From: Pseudomonas corrugata
GTDB taxonomy: Bacteria > Pseudomonadota > Gammaproteobacteria > Pseudomonadales > Pseudomonadaceae
DNA: 64,000 nucleotides
NCBI RefSeq assembly: GCF_001269905.1
Contig: NZ_LHVK01000003.1
Coordinates: 310,001 to 374,000, forward strand
Direction: 5' to 3'
Under the pieces are notes generated by a model. That model had not been told where the DNA came from, ran no database searches, and saw nothing but the letters and a program-made list of their open reading frames with translations. Below, piece by piece: positions 1 to 9,344 of the stretch. Every line of letters starts with the position of its first letter. The stretch's first letter is position 1. The translations under genes and the position numbers were made by a program.

Positions 1-719
1 ATGGAAACACCGTAACCGCGTGCCGCGGCAATCATGCCCAGCTCCAGCGTATCGAACACCTGCCCGCCCTTGAGCGAGACCTTGTCGGACAAGCCCATAC
101 GCTCCAGCCAACTGCGCCAGTCGCGACGGTCCGGAGTGGGATGGAGCAGTTCGGCGTTGGCCAGCCGCTGCACATCCCACGGTTGATCGTTCAACAGGTT
201 CGGCGCGCCCACCGGGATCAGTTCCTCGGGGAACAGGAAACTGGCTTCCCAATCCGCTGGGAAATGTCCGTTGCCCAGCAGCACTGCGCAATCGAAAGGT
301 TCGGTATTGAAGTCCACCGAATCGACGTCCATCCAGGCGCTGGTCAGTTGCACCTCATTGCCCGGCTGCAAATGCCGGAAACGACTCAAGCGCGCCAGCA
401 ACCAACGCATGGTCAGGGTCGAGGGGGCCTTCATGCGCAGGATGCCGTCTTCACCAGACAGTGTATGGCAGGCCCGCTCCAGCGCCATGAACCCATCGCG
501 TATGCCTGGCAGCAGCAATCGCGCCGCTTCAGTCAATTGCAGATTGCGACCGCTGCGCTGAAACAGCCGGCAGGCGAAATGCTCCTCAAGCGTGCGGATG
601 TGGCGGCTGACCGCACTCTGGGTAATCGACAACTCTTCTGCGGCCCGGGTGAACGAGCTGTAGCGCGCCGCCGCTTCGAATGCCCGCAACGCATAAAGAG
701 GTGGAAGACGACGCGACAT
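1..719 (-). CDS. LysR-family transcriptional regulator (C-terminus beyond left edge)
   Basis: Reading the minus strand from the ATG at 719, the protein starts MSRRLPPLYALRAFEAAARY and continues with a winged helix-turn-helix (TRAAEELSITQSAVSRHI, about residues 24-41), the signature of LysR regulators, followed by an effector-binding domain. About 239 residues are visible and the end lies outside the window. The leading RLPPLYALRAFEAAAR is typical of the GcvA-like subgroup. It is divergent from the MATE exporter, and an exact 16-bp palindrome lies between them, so control of that exporter is a reasonable inference. Family assignment is firm; ligand unknown. Confidence 0.9.
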   Translation of the reverse strand, partial: MSRRLPPLYALRAFEAAARYSSFTRAAEELSITQSAVSRHIRTLEEHFACRLFQRSGRNLQLTEAARLLLPGIRDGFMALERACHTLSGEDGILRMKAPSTLTMRWLLARLSRFRHLQPGNEVQLTSAWMDVDSVDFNTEPFDCAVLLGNGHFPADWEASFLFPEELIPVGAPNLLNDQPWDVQRLANAELLHPTPDRRDWRSWLERMGLSDKVSLKGGQVFDTLELGMIAAARGYGVS

Positions 720-769
720 CGGGAAACGCTCCAGTGACGGGGTTCACGCAACCTAGGGGCCTGTGCGGC

Positions 770-829
770 TAACTCATGCACTCAAATTAACCGTACAGGC
801 CACTAGCGGAAAGAACTCATGCATGAGTT
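770..829. promoter_or_regulatory. Candidate LysR operator region
   Basis: The LysR/MATE intergenic region holds the perfect palindrome AACTCATGCATGAGTT (814-829), which contains a T-N11-A LysR-type box, and a second copy of its left arm, AACTCATGCA, at 771-780. Spacing of a full and a half site is what LysR regulators usually use. Binding is inferred. Confidence 0.5.
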
Positions 830-923
830 TTAATCATATCAGCCATCGTTTTTATCCTTTTGTGCAAAGCATCGCAAGCGCCGAGAATCGACGGTTTACA
901 GCCTCGTTTGAACAGGGAGCGTG

Positions 924-2324
924 ATGATCATGCAGCATCCCGTGCGTACCGAACTCCGGGCCATCCTGCGGCTGGCGGGGCCGTTGATTGCCTCGCAGTT
1001 GGCGCACATGTTGATGGTCCTGACCGACACCTTGATGATGGCGCGCCTGAGCCCCGAAGCCCTGGCCGGCGGTGGACTGGGGGCGGCGAGTTATTCGTTC
1101 GTGTCGATTTTCTGCATCGGCGTAATCGCGGCGGTAGGCACGCTGGTCGCGATCCGTCACGGTGCTGGCGACATCGAGGGCGCCACCCGATTGACCCAGG
1201 CCGGATTGTGGCTGGCCTGGCTGATGGCCCTGGTCGCCGGGTTGCTGCTATGGAACCTCAAGCCGGTGCTACTGATGTTCGGCCAGACCGAAACCAACGT
1301 GATGTCCGCCGGACAGTTCCTGCTAGCACTACCGTTTGCTTTGCCCGGCTATCTGAGCTTCATGGCCCTGCGCGGTTTCACCAGCGCCATTGGCCGTGCC
1401 ACGCCGGTCATGGTGATCAGCCTCGGCGGCACGGTGGCCAACTTCCTGCTCAATTACGCGCTCATCACCGGTATGTTCGGGCTGCCGAAACTGGGCTTGA
1501 TGGGCATCGGCCTGGTTACTGCCATCGTTGCCAGTTGCATGGCCCTGGCGCTGGCCTGGCATATCCACCGGCATCCGGCATACCGCGAGTACCCACTGCT
1601 TGAGGGGCTGTTCCGGCCGAATCGCCAGTACCTCAAGGAGCTGTGGCGCCTGGGCCTGCCGATTGGCGGCACCTATGCCGTGGAAGTCGGGCTGTTCGCA
1701 TTCGCCGCGCTGTGCATGGGCACCATGGGCAGCACGCCGTTGGCGGCCCATCAGATCGCCCTGCAGATCGTTTCAGTGGCGTTCATGGTGCCGGCAGGCA
1801 TCTCGTACGCCATCACGATGCGTATCGGCCAGCACTATGGCGCCGGCCACCTGCTGATGGCGCGAATGGCCGGACGGGTCGGCATAGGCTTCGGCGCGGC
1901 GGTGATGCTGACCTTCGCCATGGTGTTCTGGCTGTTGCCGAATCAGTTGATCGGATTGTTCCTTGACCACAACGACCCGGCGTTCCGTCCAGTGATCGAC
2001 CTGGCGGTGAGCCTGCTGGCCGTGGCGGCGTGGTTCGAACTGTTCGACGGCACGCAGACCATCGCCATGGGCTGCATTCGTGGGCTCAAGGACGCCAAGA
2101 CCACGTTCCTGGTGGGCCTGGGTTGCTATTGGCTGATTGGCGCGCCGGCGGCCTGGTGGATGGCGTTTCACCTGAGCTGGGGAGCGACCGGCGTCTGGTG
2201 GGGGCTGGCCCTGGGGCTGGCCTGCGCGGCGGTGAGCCTGACGTTGGCGTTCGAAGGGAAGATGAAGCGGATGATCAGGGGCGAGCCGGGACAACAGGGT
2301 TTCGAGATCGTCCAGACTGAATGA
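924..2324 (+). CDS. MATE family multidrug/Na+ antiporter (NorM-like)
   Basis: The 466-residue polytopic membrane protein has about twelve hydrophobic segments and MATE-type N-terminal features (LRLAGPLIASQLAHMLM, then DTLMMARLSPEALAGG), with a pseudo-repeat in the second half (AAHQIALQIVSVAFMVPAG). MATE proteins export cationic drugs or metabolites using Na+ or H+ gradients. GTG (921), ATG (924) and ATG (930) are in frame; the GGGAG at 914-918 fits ATG 924 best. It is divergent from a LysR gene, the arrangement known for PA5293/PA5294 in P. aeruginosa. Substrate unknown. Confidence 0.9.
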   Translation: MIMQHPVRTELRAILRLAGPLIASQLAHMLMVLTDTLMMARLSPEALAGGGLGAASYSFVSIFCIGVIAAVGTLVAIRHGAGDIEGATRLTQAGLWLAWLMALVAGLLLWNLKPVLLMFGQTETNVMSAGQFLLALPFALPGYLSFMALRGFTSAIGRATPVMVISLGGTVANFLLNYALITGMFGLPKLGLMGIGLVTAIVASCMALALAWHIHRHPAYREYPLLEGLFRPNRQYLKELWRLGLPIGGTYAVEVGLFAFAALCMGTMGSTPLAAHQIALQIVSVAFMVPAGISYAITMRIGQHYGAGHLLMARMAGRVGIGFGAAVMLTFAMVFWLLPNQLIGLFLDHNDPAFRPVIDLAVSLLAVAAWFELFDGTQTIAMGCIRGLKDAKTTFLVGLGCYWLIGAPAAWWMAFHLSWGATGVWWGLALGLACAAVSLTLAFEGKMKRMIRGEPGQQGFEIVQTE

Positions 2325-2333
2325 ACAACCCGT

Positions 2334-2420
2334 GTGGGAGCCAGCCTGCTCGCGATGGCGGTCGATCAGTCAAGATCGAGGTATCAGACACACCGCTATC
2401 GCCAGCAGGCTCGCTCCCAC
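2334..2420. repeat. REP pair
   Basis: Two inverted REP units (GTGGGAGCCAGCCTGCTCGCG and its inverse at 2400-2420) lie between the convergent MATE and EAL genes. Confidence 0.85.
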
Positions 2421-2449
2421 CGGGGATTGTGTCAGCCCGCGGGGTGGGG

Positions 2450-4120
2450 TCAGCCCACCACGTCCCGCGTTGCCTGATGACCATCGAACGTCAGGTATTC
2501 CACCAGCTCAGGCAGCGGCAACGGTTTGCTGATCAGGAAGCCCTGCACCTGATCGCAACCGAAACCGCGCAACAGGTCCAGTTGCTCTCGGGTTTCAACA
2601 CCTTCGGCCACCACCTCCAGGTTGAGGTTGTGGGCCAGGTTGATCATCGCGTGCACCAGCTTGCGGTTCTCTTCGCGTTGCTCCATGCCGCCGACGAAGC
2701 TCTTGTCGATCTTCAGCAGGGCGATGGGAAGGCTGTTGAGGTGCACGAACGAGGAAAATCCAGTGCCGAAATCGTCCAGGGAGAAACGCACCCCCAACCG
2801 GCCGAGGGCATCCATCGTCTGCTTGACCAATTCGCTGCGACGCATGACCGCGGTTTCGGTGAGTTCGAACTCCAGCCATTGGGCTTCGACGCCCCGCTCG
2901 CTGATCAACCGACTCAGGGTCGACAGCAACTGGCTGTCCTGGAACTGCCGGAACGACAGGTTTACCGCCATATGCAGCGGCGCCAGCCCGCGCTCGCGCA
3001 GGGCCTGCATATCCCGCAGCGCGCGGGAAATCACCCAGTAGCCCAGCGGAACGATCAGGCCGCTCTGTTCGGCCAGCGGCACGAATTCACTCGGTGGCAG
3101 CAGCCCACGCTCGCCGTGGCGCCAACGCACCAGAGCCTCGAGGCCGACGATATGGCCGCTCTCGAGGTCCAGCCGGGGCTGGTAGTGCAACTCCAGTTCG
3201 TCACGACGCAGCGCCCGGCGTAATTCGCTTTCCAGGTCGGCGAGGCTGCGAGCGTTGCGGTTGATACGCTCGTTGAAGACATGAAAGGTGCAGCCTTGGG
3301 TGCTCTTGGCCTGTTGCATGGCGATGTGGGCGTGCCACATCAGCGGATCTGCACCCGCCTGCGCCCGAGCGTGGGCAATGCCCAGGCTGCAGCCGATCAG
3401 CAGGCTTTCGCCGTCTACCCAGTAAGGTTCGGCCATGGCTTGCGTGATGCGCTCGGCCATCCATTCGGCCCGCTGAGGGGCCCGGCGGGTATCGATCAAC
3501 AAGGCGAACTCGTCGCTGCCCAGCCGCGCCAGTTGATCGCCGGCTTCGAGCGCACCCTTGAGGCGCGATACCACCTGCAGGATCAAGCGATCACCGGCCT
3601 GATGCCCGAGGGCGTCGTTGGCGTGACGGAAGTTGTCCAGATCCAGATGGCCGAGAGCCAGGCCACGGCCATCGCTTTCGGCCAGGCGTGCCGCCAGAAG
3701 AGTCTGGAACCCCTGGCGGTTCGCAATGCCGGTCAATGGGTCCTGTTCGGCGAGACGCTGCAAGGTGTTTTCCAGGACGCCGCGCTCACGTACATGGCGC
3801 AGGCAACGGCGCAGGGTCGCGCTGTCGAGCAGGTCACGCACCAGCCAGTCGCTGGCGCCATCGGGTAGCGTCGCAGGCTCGTGTTCAAGCAGCAGGACGG
3901 TTGGCAGATGGCAGCGGCCGGGCGCCGGCTGCAAGGCCGCGACCGTCAACAGAACCGCATTGCGGTTGTCTTCGAACAGGCTGCTGACCGACTCCCAGTT
4001 CGGGGCAGTGATCAATACGACCGAGCCCGCCATGGGCGCCAGGCACTCGCGTAATATCGCTGACCACTCAGGCTCTTCGGCCAATAACAGCAAACGCAAG
4101 GGTTCGACAGGCGTGGACAA
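2450..4120 (-). CDS. proE: Degenerate GGDEF plus EAL protein, c-di-GMP phosphodiesterase (ProE-like)
   Basis: The 556-residue protein has an N-terminal response-regulator-like segment (LRLLLLAEEPEW), then a GGDEF domain (DPLTGIANRQGF; signature GSDEF instead of GGDEF), then an EAL domain with EALVRW, NLS, ELTE, DDFGTGFSSF, KIDKSFV and AEGVET. The EAL catalytic set looks complete, so c-di-GMP hydrolysis is expected, while the changed GGDEF signature suggests little or no cyclase activity. I start at TTG 4120 because CGGAG lies six bases upstream; a longer in-frame extension to 4315 has no such signal. It sits opposite rep, as PA5295 (ProE) does, and has nearly the same length. Orthology rests on this position. 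Confidence 0.85.
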   Translation of the reverse strand: MSTPVEPLRLLLLAEEPEWSAILRECLAPMAGSVVLITAPNWESVSSLFEDNRNAVLLTVAALQPAPGRCHLPTVLLLEHEPATLPDGASDWLVRDLLDSATLRRCLRHVRERGVLENTLQRLAEQDPLTGIANRQGFQTLLAARLAESDGRGLALGHLDLDNFRHANDALGHQAGDRLILQVVSRLKGALEAGDQLARLGSDEFALLIDTRRAPQRAEWMAERITQAMAEPYWVDGESLLIGCSLGIAHARAQAGADPLMWHAHIAMQQAKSTQGCTFHVFNERINRNARSLADLESELRRALRRDELELHYQPRLDLESGHIVGLEALVRWRHGERGLLPPSEFVPLAEQSGLIVPLGYWVISRALRDMQALRERGLAPLHMAVNLSFRQFQDSQLLSTLSRLISERGVEAQWLEFELTETAVMRRSELVKQTMDALGRLGVRFSLDDFGTGFSSFVHLNSLPIALLKIDKSFVGGMEQREENRKLVHAMINLAHNLNLEVVAEGVETREQLDLLRGFGCDQVQGFLISKPLPLPELVEYLTFDGHQATRDVVG

Positions 4121-4375
4121 GCTGACTCCGTAGACTCTGCAAGGGGGTAGGCGCTGGGCATTATGACTTGCCGACCGACAATGACCAGTGCCAATAGTTC
4201 TCAAAAACGGGCTTTCGGCGATTTTTTTCCATTCCAGGCCGAACATCAGCGCCAATCCACTCAAAATCCCGGCATCAAGGCCGCGAAACGCGCCTGATGT
4301 CGGACAGAGCAGCACAATTCTCTGAGCCTGTTAAAATGCCGGCCCATTTTTCGCAAACGACTCCCAGACCCAGTC

Positions 4376-6385
4376 ATGTCCCGACTCAACCCCCGGCAGC
4401 AAGAAGCCGTGAACTATGTCGGCGGCCCTCTTTTGGTGCTCGCCGGTGCTGGCTCCGGCAAGACCAGTGTGATCACCCGCAAGATCGCGCACCTGATCCA
4501 GAACTGTGGCATCCGCGCCCAGTACATCGTCGCCATGACCTTTACCAACAAAGCCGCCCGGGAAATGAAAGAACGGGTCGGCGGCCTGCTGCGCGCCGGC
4601 GAAGGCCGTGGTCTGACGGTCTGCACCTTCCACAACCTGGGCCTGAACATCATCCGCAAGGAACACGTGCGACTGGGCTACAAGCCGGGCTTCTCGATTT
4701 TTGACGAGACCGACGTCAAGGCCCTGATGACCGACATCATGCAGAAGGAGTACGCGGGCGACGACGGCGTCGACGAGATCAAGAACATGATCGGTGCCTG
4801 GAAAAACGACCTGGTGCTGCCCGCCGAAGCCCTGGAAAACGCCCGCAATCCCAAGGAACAGACCGCCGCCATCGTCTACACCCATTACCAGCGCACGCTC
4901 AAAGCGTTCAATGCGGTGGACTTCGACGACCTGATCCTGTTGCCGGTCAAGCTGTTCCAGGAACACGCCGACATCCTCGAGAAATGGCAGAACAAGGTTC
5001 GCTACCTGCTGGTGGACGAATACCAGGACACCAACGCCAGCCAATACCTGCTGGTGAAACTGCTCATCGGCAAGCGCAACCAGTTCACCGTGGTCGGCGA
5101 CGACGACCAGTCGATCTACGCCTGGCGTGGCGCGCGACCGGAAAACCTGATGCTGCTCAAGGAAGACTACCCGTCACTCAAAGTGGTGATGCTGGAGCAG
5201 AACTACCGCTCTACCAGCCGCATCCTGCGCTGTGCCAACGTGCTGATTTCCAACAACCCCCACGAGTTCGAAAAGCAGCTCTGGAGCGAGATGGGCCACG
5301 GCGACGAGATCCGCGTGATCCGCTGCCGCAACGAAGACGCCGAAGCGGAGCGCGTGGCCATGGAAATCCTCAGCCTGCACCTGCGCACCGACCGGCCATA
5401 CAGCGATTTTGCGATCCTGTACCGCGGCAACTACCAGGCCAAGCTGATCGAGTTGAAATTGCAGCATCACCAGGTCCCCTATCGTCTGTCAGGGGGTAAC
5501 AGCTTCTTCGGCCGTCAGGAAGTGAAGGACCTGATGGCCTATTTCCGCCTGATCGTGAACCCGGACGACGACAACGCGTTCCTGCGGGTGATCAACGTTC
5601 CACGCCGGGAAATCGGCTCGACCACGCTGGAAAAACTCGGCAACTACGCCACCGAGCGCAAAATCTCGATGTACGCTGCCACCGACGAAATCGGCCTGGG
5701 CGAACACCTGGACAGCCGTTTCACCGACCGCCTGGCGCGCTTCAAGCGCTTCATGGACCGCGTCCGCGAGCAGTGCGCCGGGGAAGATCCGATCGCGGCC
5801 CTGCGCAGCATGGTCATGGACATCGACTACGAGAACTGGCTGCGCACCAACAGCTCCAGCGACAAGGCCGCCGACTACCGCATGGGCAACGTCTGGTTCC
5901 TGATCGAAGCCTTGAAGAACACCCTGGAAAAAGACGAAGACGGTGAAATGACCGTCGAGGACGCTATCGGCAAACTCGTACTGCGGGACATGCTCGAGCG
6001 TCAGCAAGAAGAGGAAGACGGTGCCGAAGGCGTGCAGATGATGACGCTGCACGCGTCCAAGGGTCTGGAATTCCCTTACGTGTTCATCATGGGCATGGAA
6101 GAGGAAATCCTGCCGCACCGTTCCAGCATCGAGGCCGACACCATCGAAGAAGAACGGCGCCTGGCCTATGTAGGTATTACCCGGGCCCGCCAGACGCTGG
6201 CCTTCACCTTCGCCGCAAAGCGCAAGCAATACGGTGAAGTGATCGACTGCGCGCCGAGTCGCTTTCTCGATGAGCTGCCGCCGGACGACTTGGCCTGGGA
6301 AGGCAACGACGACACCCCGACTGAAGTAAAAGCCGTTCGCGGCAACAGCGCTTTGGCCGATATACGAGCGATGCTAAAGCGCTAG
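4376..6385 (+). CDS. rep: ATP-dependent DNA helicase Rep
   Basis: The 669-residue SF1A helicase shows all motifs in order: Walker A AGAGSGKT (about residues 22-29), TFTNKAAREMKERV (Ia), VDEYQDTN (II), GDDDQSIYAWRGA (III), QNYRST (IV), TLHASKGLEFPYVFI (V) and YVGITRARQ (VI). Length and the start MSRLNPRQQEAVNY match Rep rather than UvrD. Rep is a 3'-5' helicase that clears protein roadblocks in front of replication forks. It is divergent from the ProE-like gene and followed 56 bases later by xpt. Confidence 0.97.
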   Translation: MSRLNPRQQEAVNYVGGPLLVLAGAGSGKTSVITRKIAHLIQNCGIRAQYIVAMTFTNKAAREMKERVGGLLRAGEGRGLTVCTFHNLGLNIIRKEHVRLGYKPGFSIFDETDVKALMTDIMQKEYAGDDGVDEIKNMIGAWKNDLVLPAEALENARNPKEQTAAIVYTHYQRTLKAFNAVDFDDLILLPVKLFQEHADILEKWQNKVRYLLVDEYQDTNASQYLLVKLLIGKRNQFTVVGDDDQSIYAWRGARPENLMLLKEDYPSLKVVMLEQNYRSTSRILRCANVLISNNPHEFEKQLWSEMGHGDEIRVIRCRNEDAEAERVAMEILSLHLRTDRPYSDFAILYRGNYQAKLIELKLQHHQVPYRLSGGNSFFGRQEVKDLMAYFRLIVNPDDDNAFLRVINVPRREIGSTTLEKLGNYATERKISMYAATDEIGLGEHLDSRFTDRLARFKRFMDRVREQCAGEDPIAALRSMVMDIDYENWLRTNSSSDKAADYRMGNVWFLIEALKNTLEKDEDGEMTVEDAIGKLVLRDMLERQQEEEDGAEGVQMMTLHASKGLEFPYVFIMGMEEEILPHRSSIEADTIEEERRLAYVGITRARQTLAFTFAAKRKQYGEVIDCAPSRFLDELPPDDLAWEGNDDTPTEVKAVRGNSALADIRAMLKR

Positions 6386-6420
6386 AATCGACTACTTTTT
6401 CCCGCCTTCAGAGCCCTTGA

Positions 6421-7014
<594 letters not shown>

Positions 7015-7031
7015 CCGCACAGATCCCCCTT

Positions 7032-7117
7032 GTGTGCGAGCCTGCTCGCGATGAGGCCTGCACATCCAACATCAGTGTTGGCAGGTAGTTCGTCATCGCG
7101 AGCAGGCTCGCTCCCAC
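7032..7117. repeat. REP pair
   Basis: Inverted REP units GCGAGCCTGCTCGCGATGAG and its inverse ending in CTCCCAC flank a roughly 40-base spacer, directly downstream of xpt and left of the IS110-family element. Confidence 0.85.
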
Positions 7118-7368
7118 ATCTATGGTTACCCCCTTTTCTGCAATACTGTCTTTGATGCGTGTTTGGCTTGCTTTCATCTATCCGGCGTCTGAGTGGGGAG
7201 TTGTGTCCCTGCGCCTCGATGAGAATTCGATGCCCGACGATCCTGATTAGTGTGACGGCCTTGCAGCCGTGTGGGAGCCCAGGGTTTTCGTCAGGCCGGT
7301 TAGCCGTTCATGTCATCTGTTATTCAGCATCGCAAAACCAGGTGGGTGGTGCTCGGGTAGCAGCAGGG

Positions 7369-8325
7369 TCAAGCGTTCATCGCGCTTGGCCCTGCATCGA
7401 ATACCGTGTGGTTTGCCGCAATCGACCAGGCGATCCTCGCGAACTTGTTGGCCAGTGCGCAGACCACAAGATTGCGGTGACGGTGGCTGGCCAGGAGCTT
7501 GCGAGCCCAATCAGCCAGCTTCCCTTCCTGTCGATCCAGCCTGTTCACATACGTCTGGGCACACTGGACGAACAGGCGTCTCTGATTTCGATCGCCTCGT
7601 TTGCTGATGCCCAAAAGTACCGTCCGCCCGCCCGTTGAGTGTTGTTTGGGGACCAGCCCAATCGAGGCTGAGTAGTCTCGACCACATTTGAATTGCTTAC
7701 CGTCGCCCACTTCGGCGGCCTGGCAATCGACCTCCTTGTCCAACACCTTGATACGCAGATTGAGGTAGAGGTAATGCTCGTACAAGTCCGCCACAAGTTT
7801 GCGGATGAGTCCGTGAAAGGAACTTGCTTCCAACAGGGCCGGTATGTCCTTGAGCGACTTATAGCCCGGGGTCAGGCTGATGCCGACTTCCAGAAACGCG
7901 GCATGAATCCGATTGACGGTCGCCGTGCGATCCTTGATGAGCGAGTCGCGGACCGAGTTGAGCATTGCCAGCGCCTGCTGAGTCTGGTTTTTAACGGGGA
8001 CAAAACGCATCGTTGGACGACTGCCTGCTTCGCAGATCGCCTCGGCATCGGCAAAATCGTTTTTGTTGCTTTTCACATAGGGACGTACGAGATGAGGTGC
8101 TATCAGTTTGGGCGAATGGCCTAACTTGGCGACTTCTTGCGCCATGAAATGGGCCCCGCCACAAGCTTCCATCACGACGATGCACGGCTCGAGATTTGCT
8201 AGGTGCTGGAGGAGTTCCACTCGCTTAAATTTTTTGCGCAGAAGCGGATGCCCGTGATCATCTTGCTCATGTACGTGAAAGGTGAGCTTTCCAAGGTCGA
8301 TGGCGACAATAGCTACTTTGTTCAT
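7369..8325 (-). CDS. IS110-family transposase with internal in-frame deletion
   Basis: The 318-residue protein has an N-terminal DEDD RuvC-like domain (D10 in AIDLGK, E53 in VMEACGG, D90 and D93 in NDFADAEA) and a C-terminal transposase_20 region (GRDYSASIGLVPKQHSTGGR, LLGISKRGD). Between residues about 200 and 207 the chain jumps from LDKEVDCQ to AAEVGDGK; related enzymes have about 25 more residues there, including the IPGIGP helix-hairpin-helix. The missing block keeps frame. GGAG precedes the ATG. The protein is probably inactive or altered, an inference from family architecture. Confidence 0.88.
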   Translation of the reverse strand: MNKVAIVAIDLGKLTFHVHEQDDHGHPLLRKKFKRVELLQHLANLEPCIVVMEACGGAHFMAQEVAKLGHSPKLIAPHLVRPYVKSNKNDFADAEAICEAGSRPTMRFVPVKNQTQQALAMLNSVRDSLIKDRTATVNRIHAAFLEVGISLTPGYKSLKDIPALLEASSFHGLIRKLVADLYEHYLYLNLRIKVLDKEVDCQAAEVGDGKQFKCGRDYSASIGLVPKQHSTGGRTVLLGISKRGDRNQRRLFVQCAQTYVNRLDRQEGKLADWARKLLASHRHRNLVVCALANKFARIAWSIAANHTVFDAGPSAMNA

Positions 8326-8345
8326 GACGGCGGTCTCCGATAGAT

Positions 8346-8380
8346 CCCCCTGTGAAAGCTTAGCGGGCGTTCACAGGGGG
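8346..8380. repeat. Inverted repeat upstream of the IS110 transposase
   Basis: The arms CCCCCTGTGAA (8346-8356) and TTCACAGGGGG (8370-8380) are perfectly complementary over 11 bases with a 13-base loop. They sit 21 bases upstream of the transposase start and may be a subterminal inverted repeat or a hairpin limiting read-in transcription. Confidence 0.7.
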
Positions 8381-8446
8381 CGGCGGGGGTAGCCATCTCA
8401 TTAGTATGGGTGCCCGAACATTGCTTTCATGAACCCGCGAAAACCT

Positions 8447-8534
8447 GTGGGAGCGAGCCTGCTCGCGATGGCGGCACCACAGACAACATCGTGCAAGCTG
8501 ACCCACCGCAATCGCGAGCAAGCTTGGCTCCCAC
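8447..8534. repeat. REP pair
   Basis: REP unit GTGGGAGCGAGCCTGCTCGC and an inverted partner (CGCGAGCAAGCTTGGCTCCC) lie just outside the right end of the IS110-family element. Confidence 0.85.
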
Positions 8535-8846
8535 AAGGTTTCAATGTCCGAGTATTGGTCCGAACTGTCATTCCTGACAGTAGACGTTACCTGCTGTCCG
8601 CCGGCTAATACCTCTTCAATGGTTGTAGGCCACGCCCCTCTGCGGCGAGATTCGCGACGTCAGAGTATTGCCATGAACAAGCCATTGTTCTGTATGCCCC
8701 CGTACAGGGCAGTTTGATTTCACTCACTAGATGGATATACACCCTGTCAGGTCTGCCAGTAGACGGCGTGAAGACAGCCGCTCTAGATTTGCCTCGAGAG
8801 CCATAGAGGTCTCTCTGATAGTTTCCCTGACAGAAGAGGTGTTGTG
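8535..8846. other. Long leader region before the small acidic protein
   Basis: This stretch of about 310 bases has no gene I can support. It contains two similar 22-base segments: 8565-8586, which itself forms the hairpin CTGTCA-TTCC-TGACAG, and 8744-8765 (four mismatches, same TAGACG end). A third CTGACAG occurs at 8825-8831, just before the ribosome-binding site of the next gene. Confidence 0.45.
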
Positions 8847-9089
8847 ATGGCCAAACAAGAGATCCGCCTGTTCAAAGAAGATATTGACGACGACAGCTCA
8901 CCCGACGTTGTCGTGGAGTTCTATAAAGACGAGGCGCTACAGTTCGCGACTTTTATCTCCGCTTCAAAAGCGAATGGCGCCTACGATACCGTCAACGTCA
9001 AAACTGACACCGATGCTGATGGCGATATGGACGTGCAGGACGAAAATGCCCTGCTGGAACTGGCCAAGGCCTTTTCCGTGTTCGAGTAG
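8847..9089 (+). CDS. Small acidic protein of unknown function
   Basis: The 80-residue protein (MAKQEIRLFKEDIDDDSSPD...) is strongly acidic, with clusters DIDDDSSPD and KTDTDADGDMDVQDE, the latter resembling a calcium-loop-like Asp pattern, although this may be chance. No signal peptide or membrane segment is visible. GAGG seven bases before ATG 8847 supports that start over GTG 8844. It is alone between REP elements, next to the IS110-family element. I do not recognise a family. Confidence 0.6.
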   Translation: MAKQEIRLFKEDIDDDSSPDVVVEFYKDEALQFATFISASKANGAYDTVNVKTDTDADGDMDVQDENALLELAKAFSVFE

Positions 9090-9195
9090 CTATGAGGGAT
9101 GTCTGGTCACGCCGCCCGATGCAGGTGTATTGCGGCTTCTAGCTCGATCCGAAGCTGACATCGATCCGCACCAGATGGTCATGGCACGCTTACCT

Positions 9196-9284
9196 GTGGG
9201 AGCCGGGCTTGCTCGCGATAGCGTCGGCCCCGTTGGCATCCGGGTTGACTGACCCACCGCCATCGCGAGCAGGCTCGCTCCCAC
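9196..9284. repeat. REP pair
   Basis: REP unit GTGGGAGCCGGGCTTGCTCG and an inverted partner ending CTCGCTCCCAC surround a 45-base spacer. Sequence just right of it (9288-9337) resembles 8408-8455 beside the IS110-family element. Confidence 0.85.
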
Positions 9285-9344
9285 AAGGGATGGGTGCTCG
9301 GACGCTGCTTTCGTGAACACCTCGATAAACTGTGAGAGCTGTAT

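Larger units (their letters stand above)
7130..8407 (-). mobile_element. IS110-family insertion sequence, probably defective (ends approximate)
   Basis: The element consists of a DEDD transposase gene, roughly 230 non-coding bases on its 3' side (about 7130-7368) and roughly 80 bases on its 5' side containing a strong inverted repeat (8346-8356 with 8370-8380). The right limit is placed before 8408 because 8408-8455 resembles host sequence beside the next REP (9288-9337). The left limit is a guess; no target duplication is visible, as usual for IS110. In the IS1111 subgroup the long 3' non-coding part carries the bridge RNA, so this is where one would be expected. Confidence 0.7.

Noticed and set aside
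7159..7638. 159-residue plus-strand frame starting in the IS 3' flank
   Set aside because: It runs antisense through the transposase gene, has no recognisable domain and no convincing ribosome-binding site.
7168..8430. Direct repeat TTGCTTTCAT at 7168-7177 and 8421-8430 as target duplication of the IS110-family element
   Set aside because: The right copy lies within sequence similar to host DNA at 9288-9337 and is not adjacent to the inferred end; IS110 elements usually make no target duplication.
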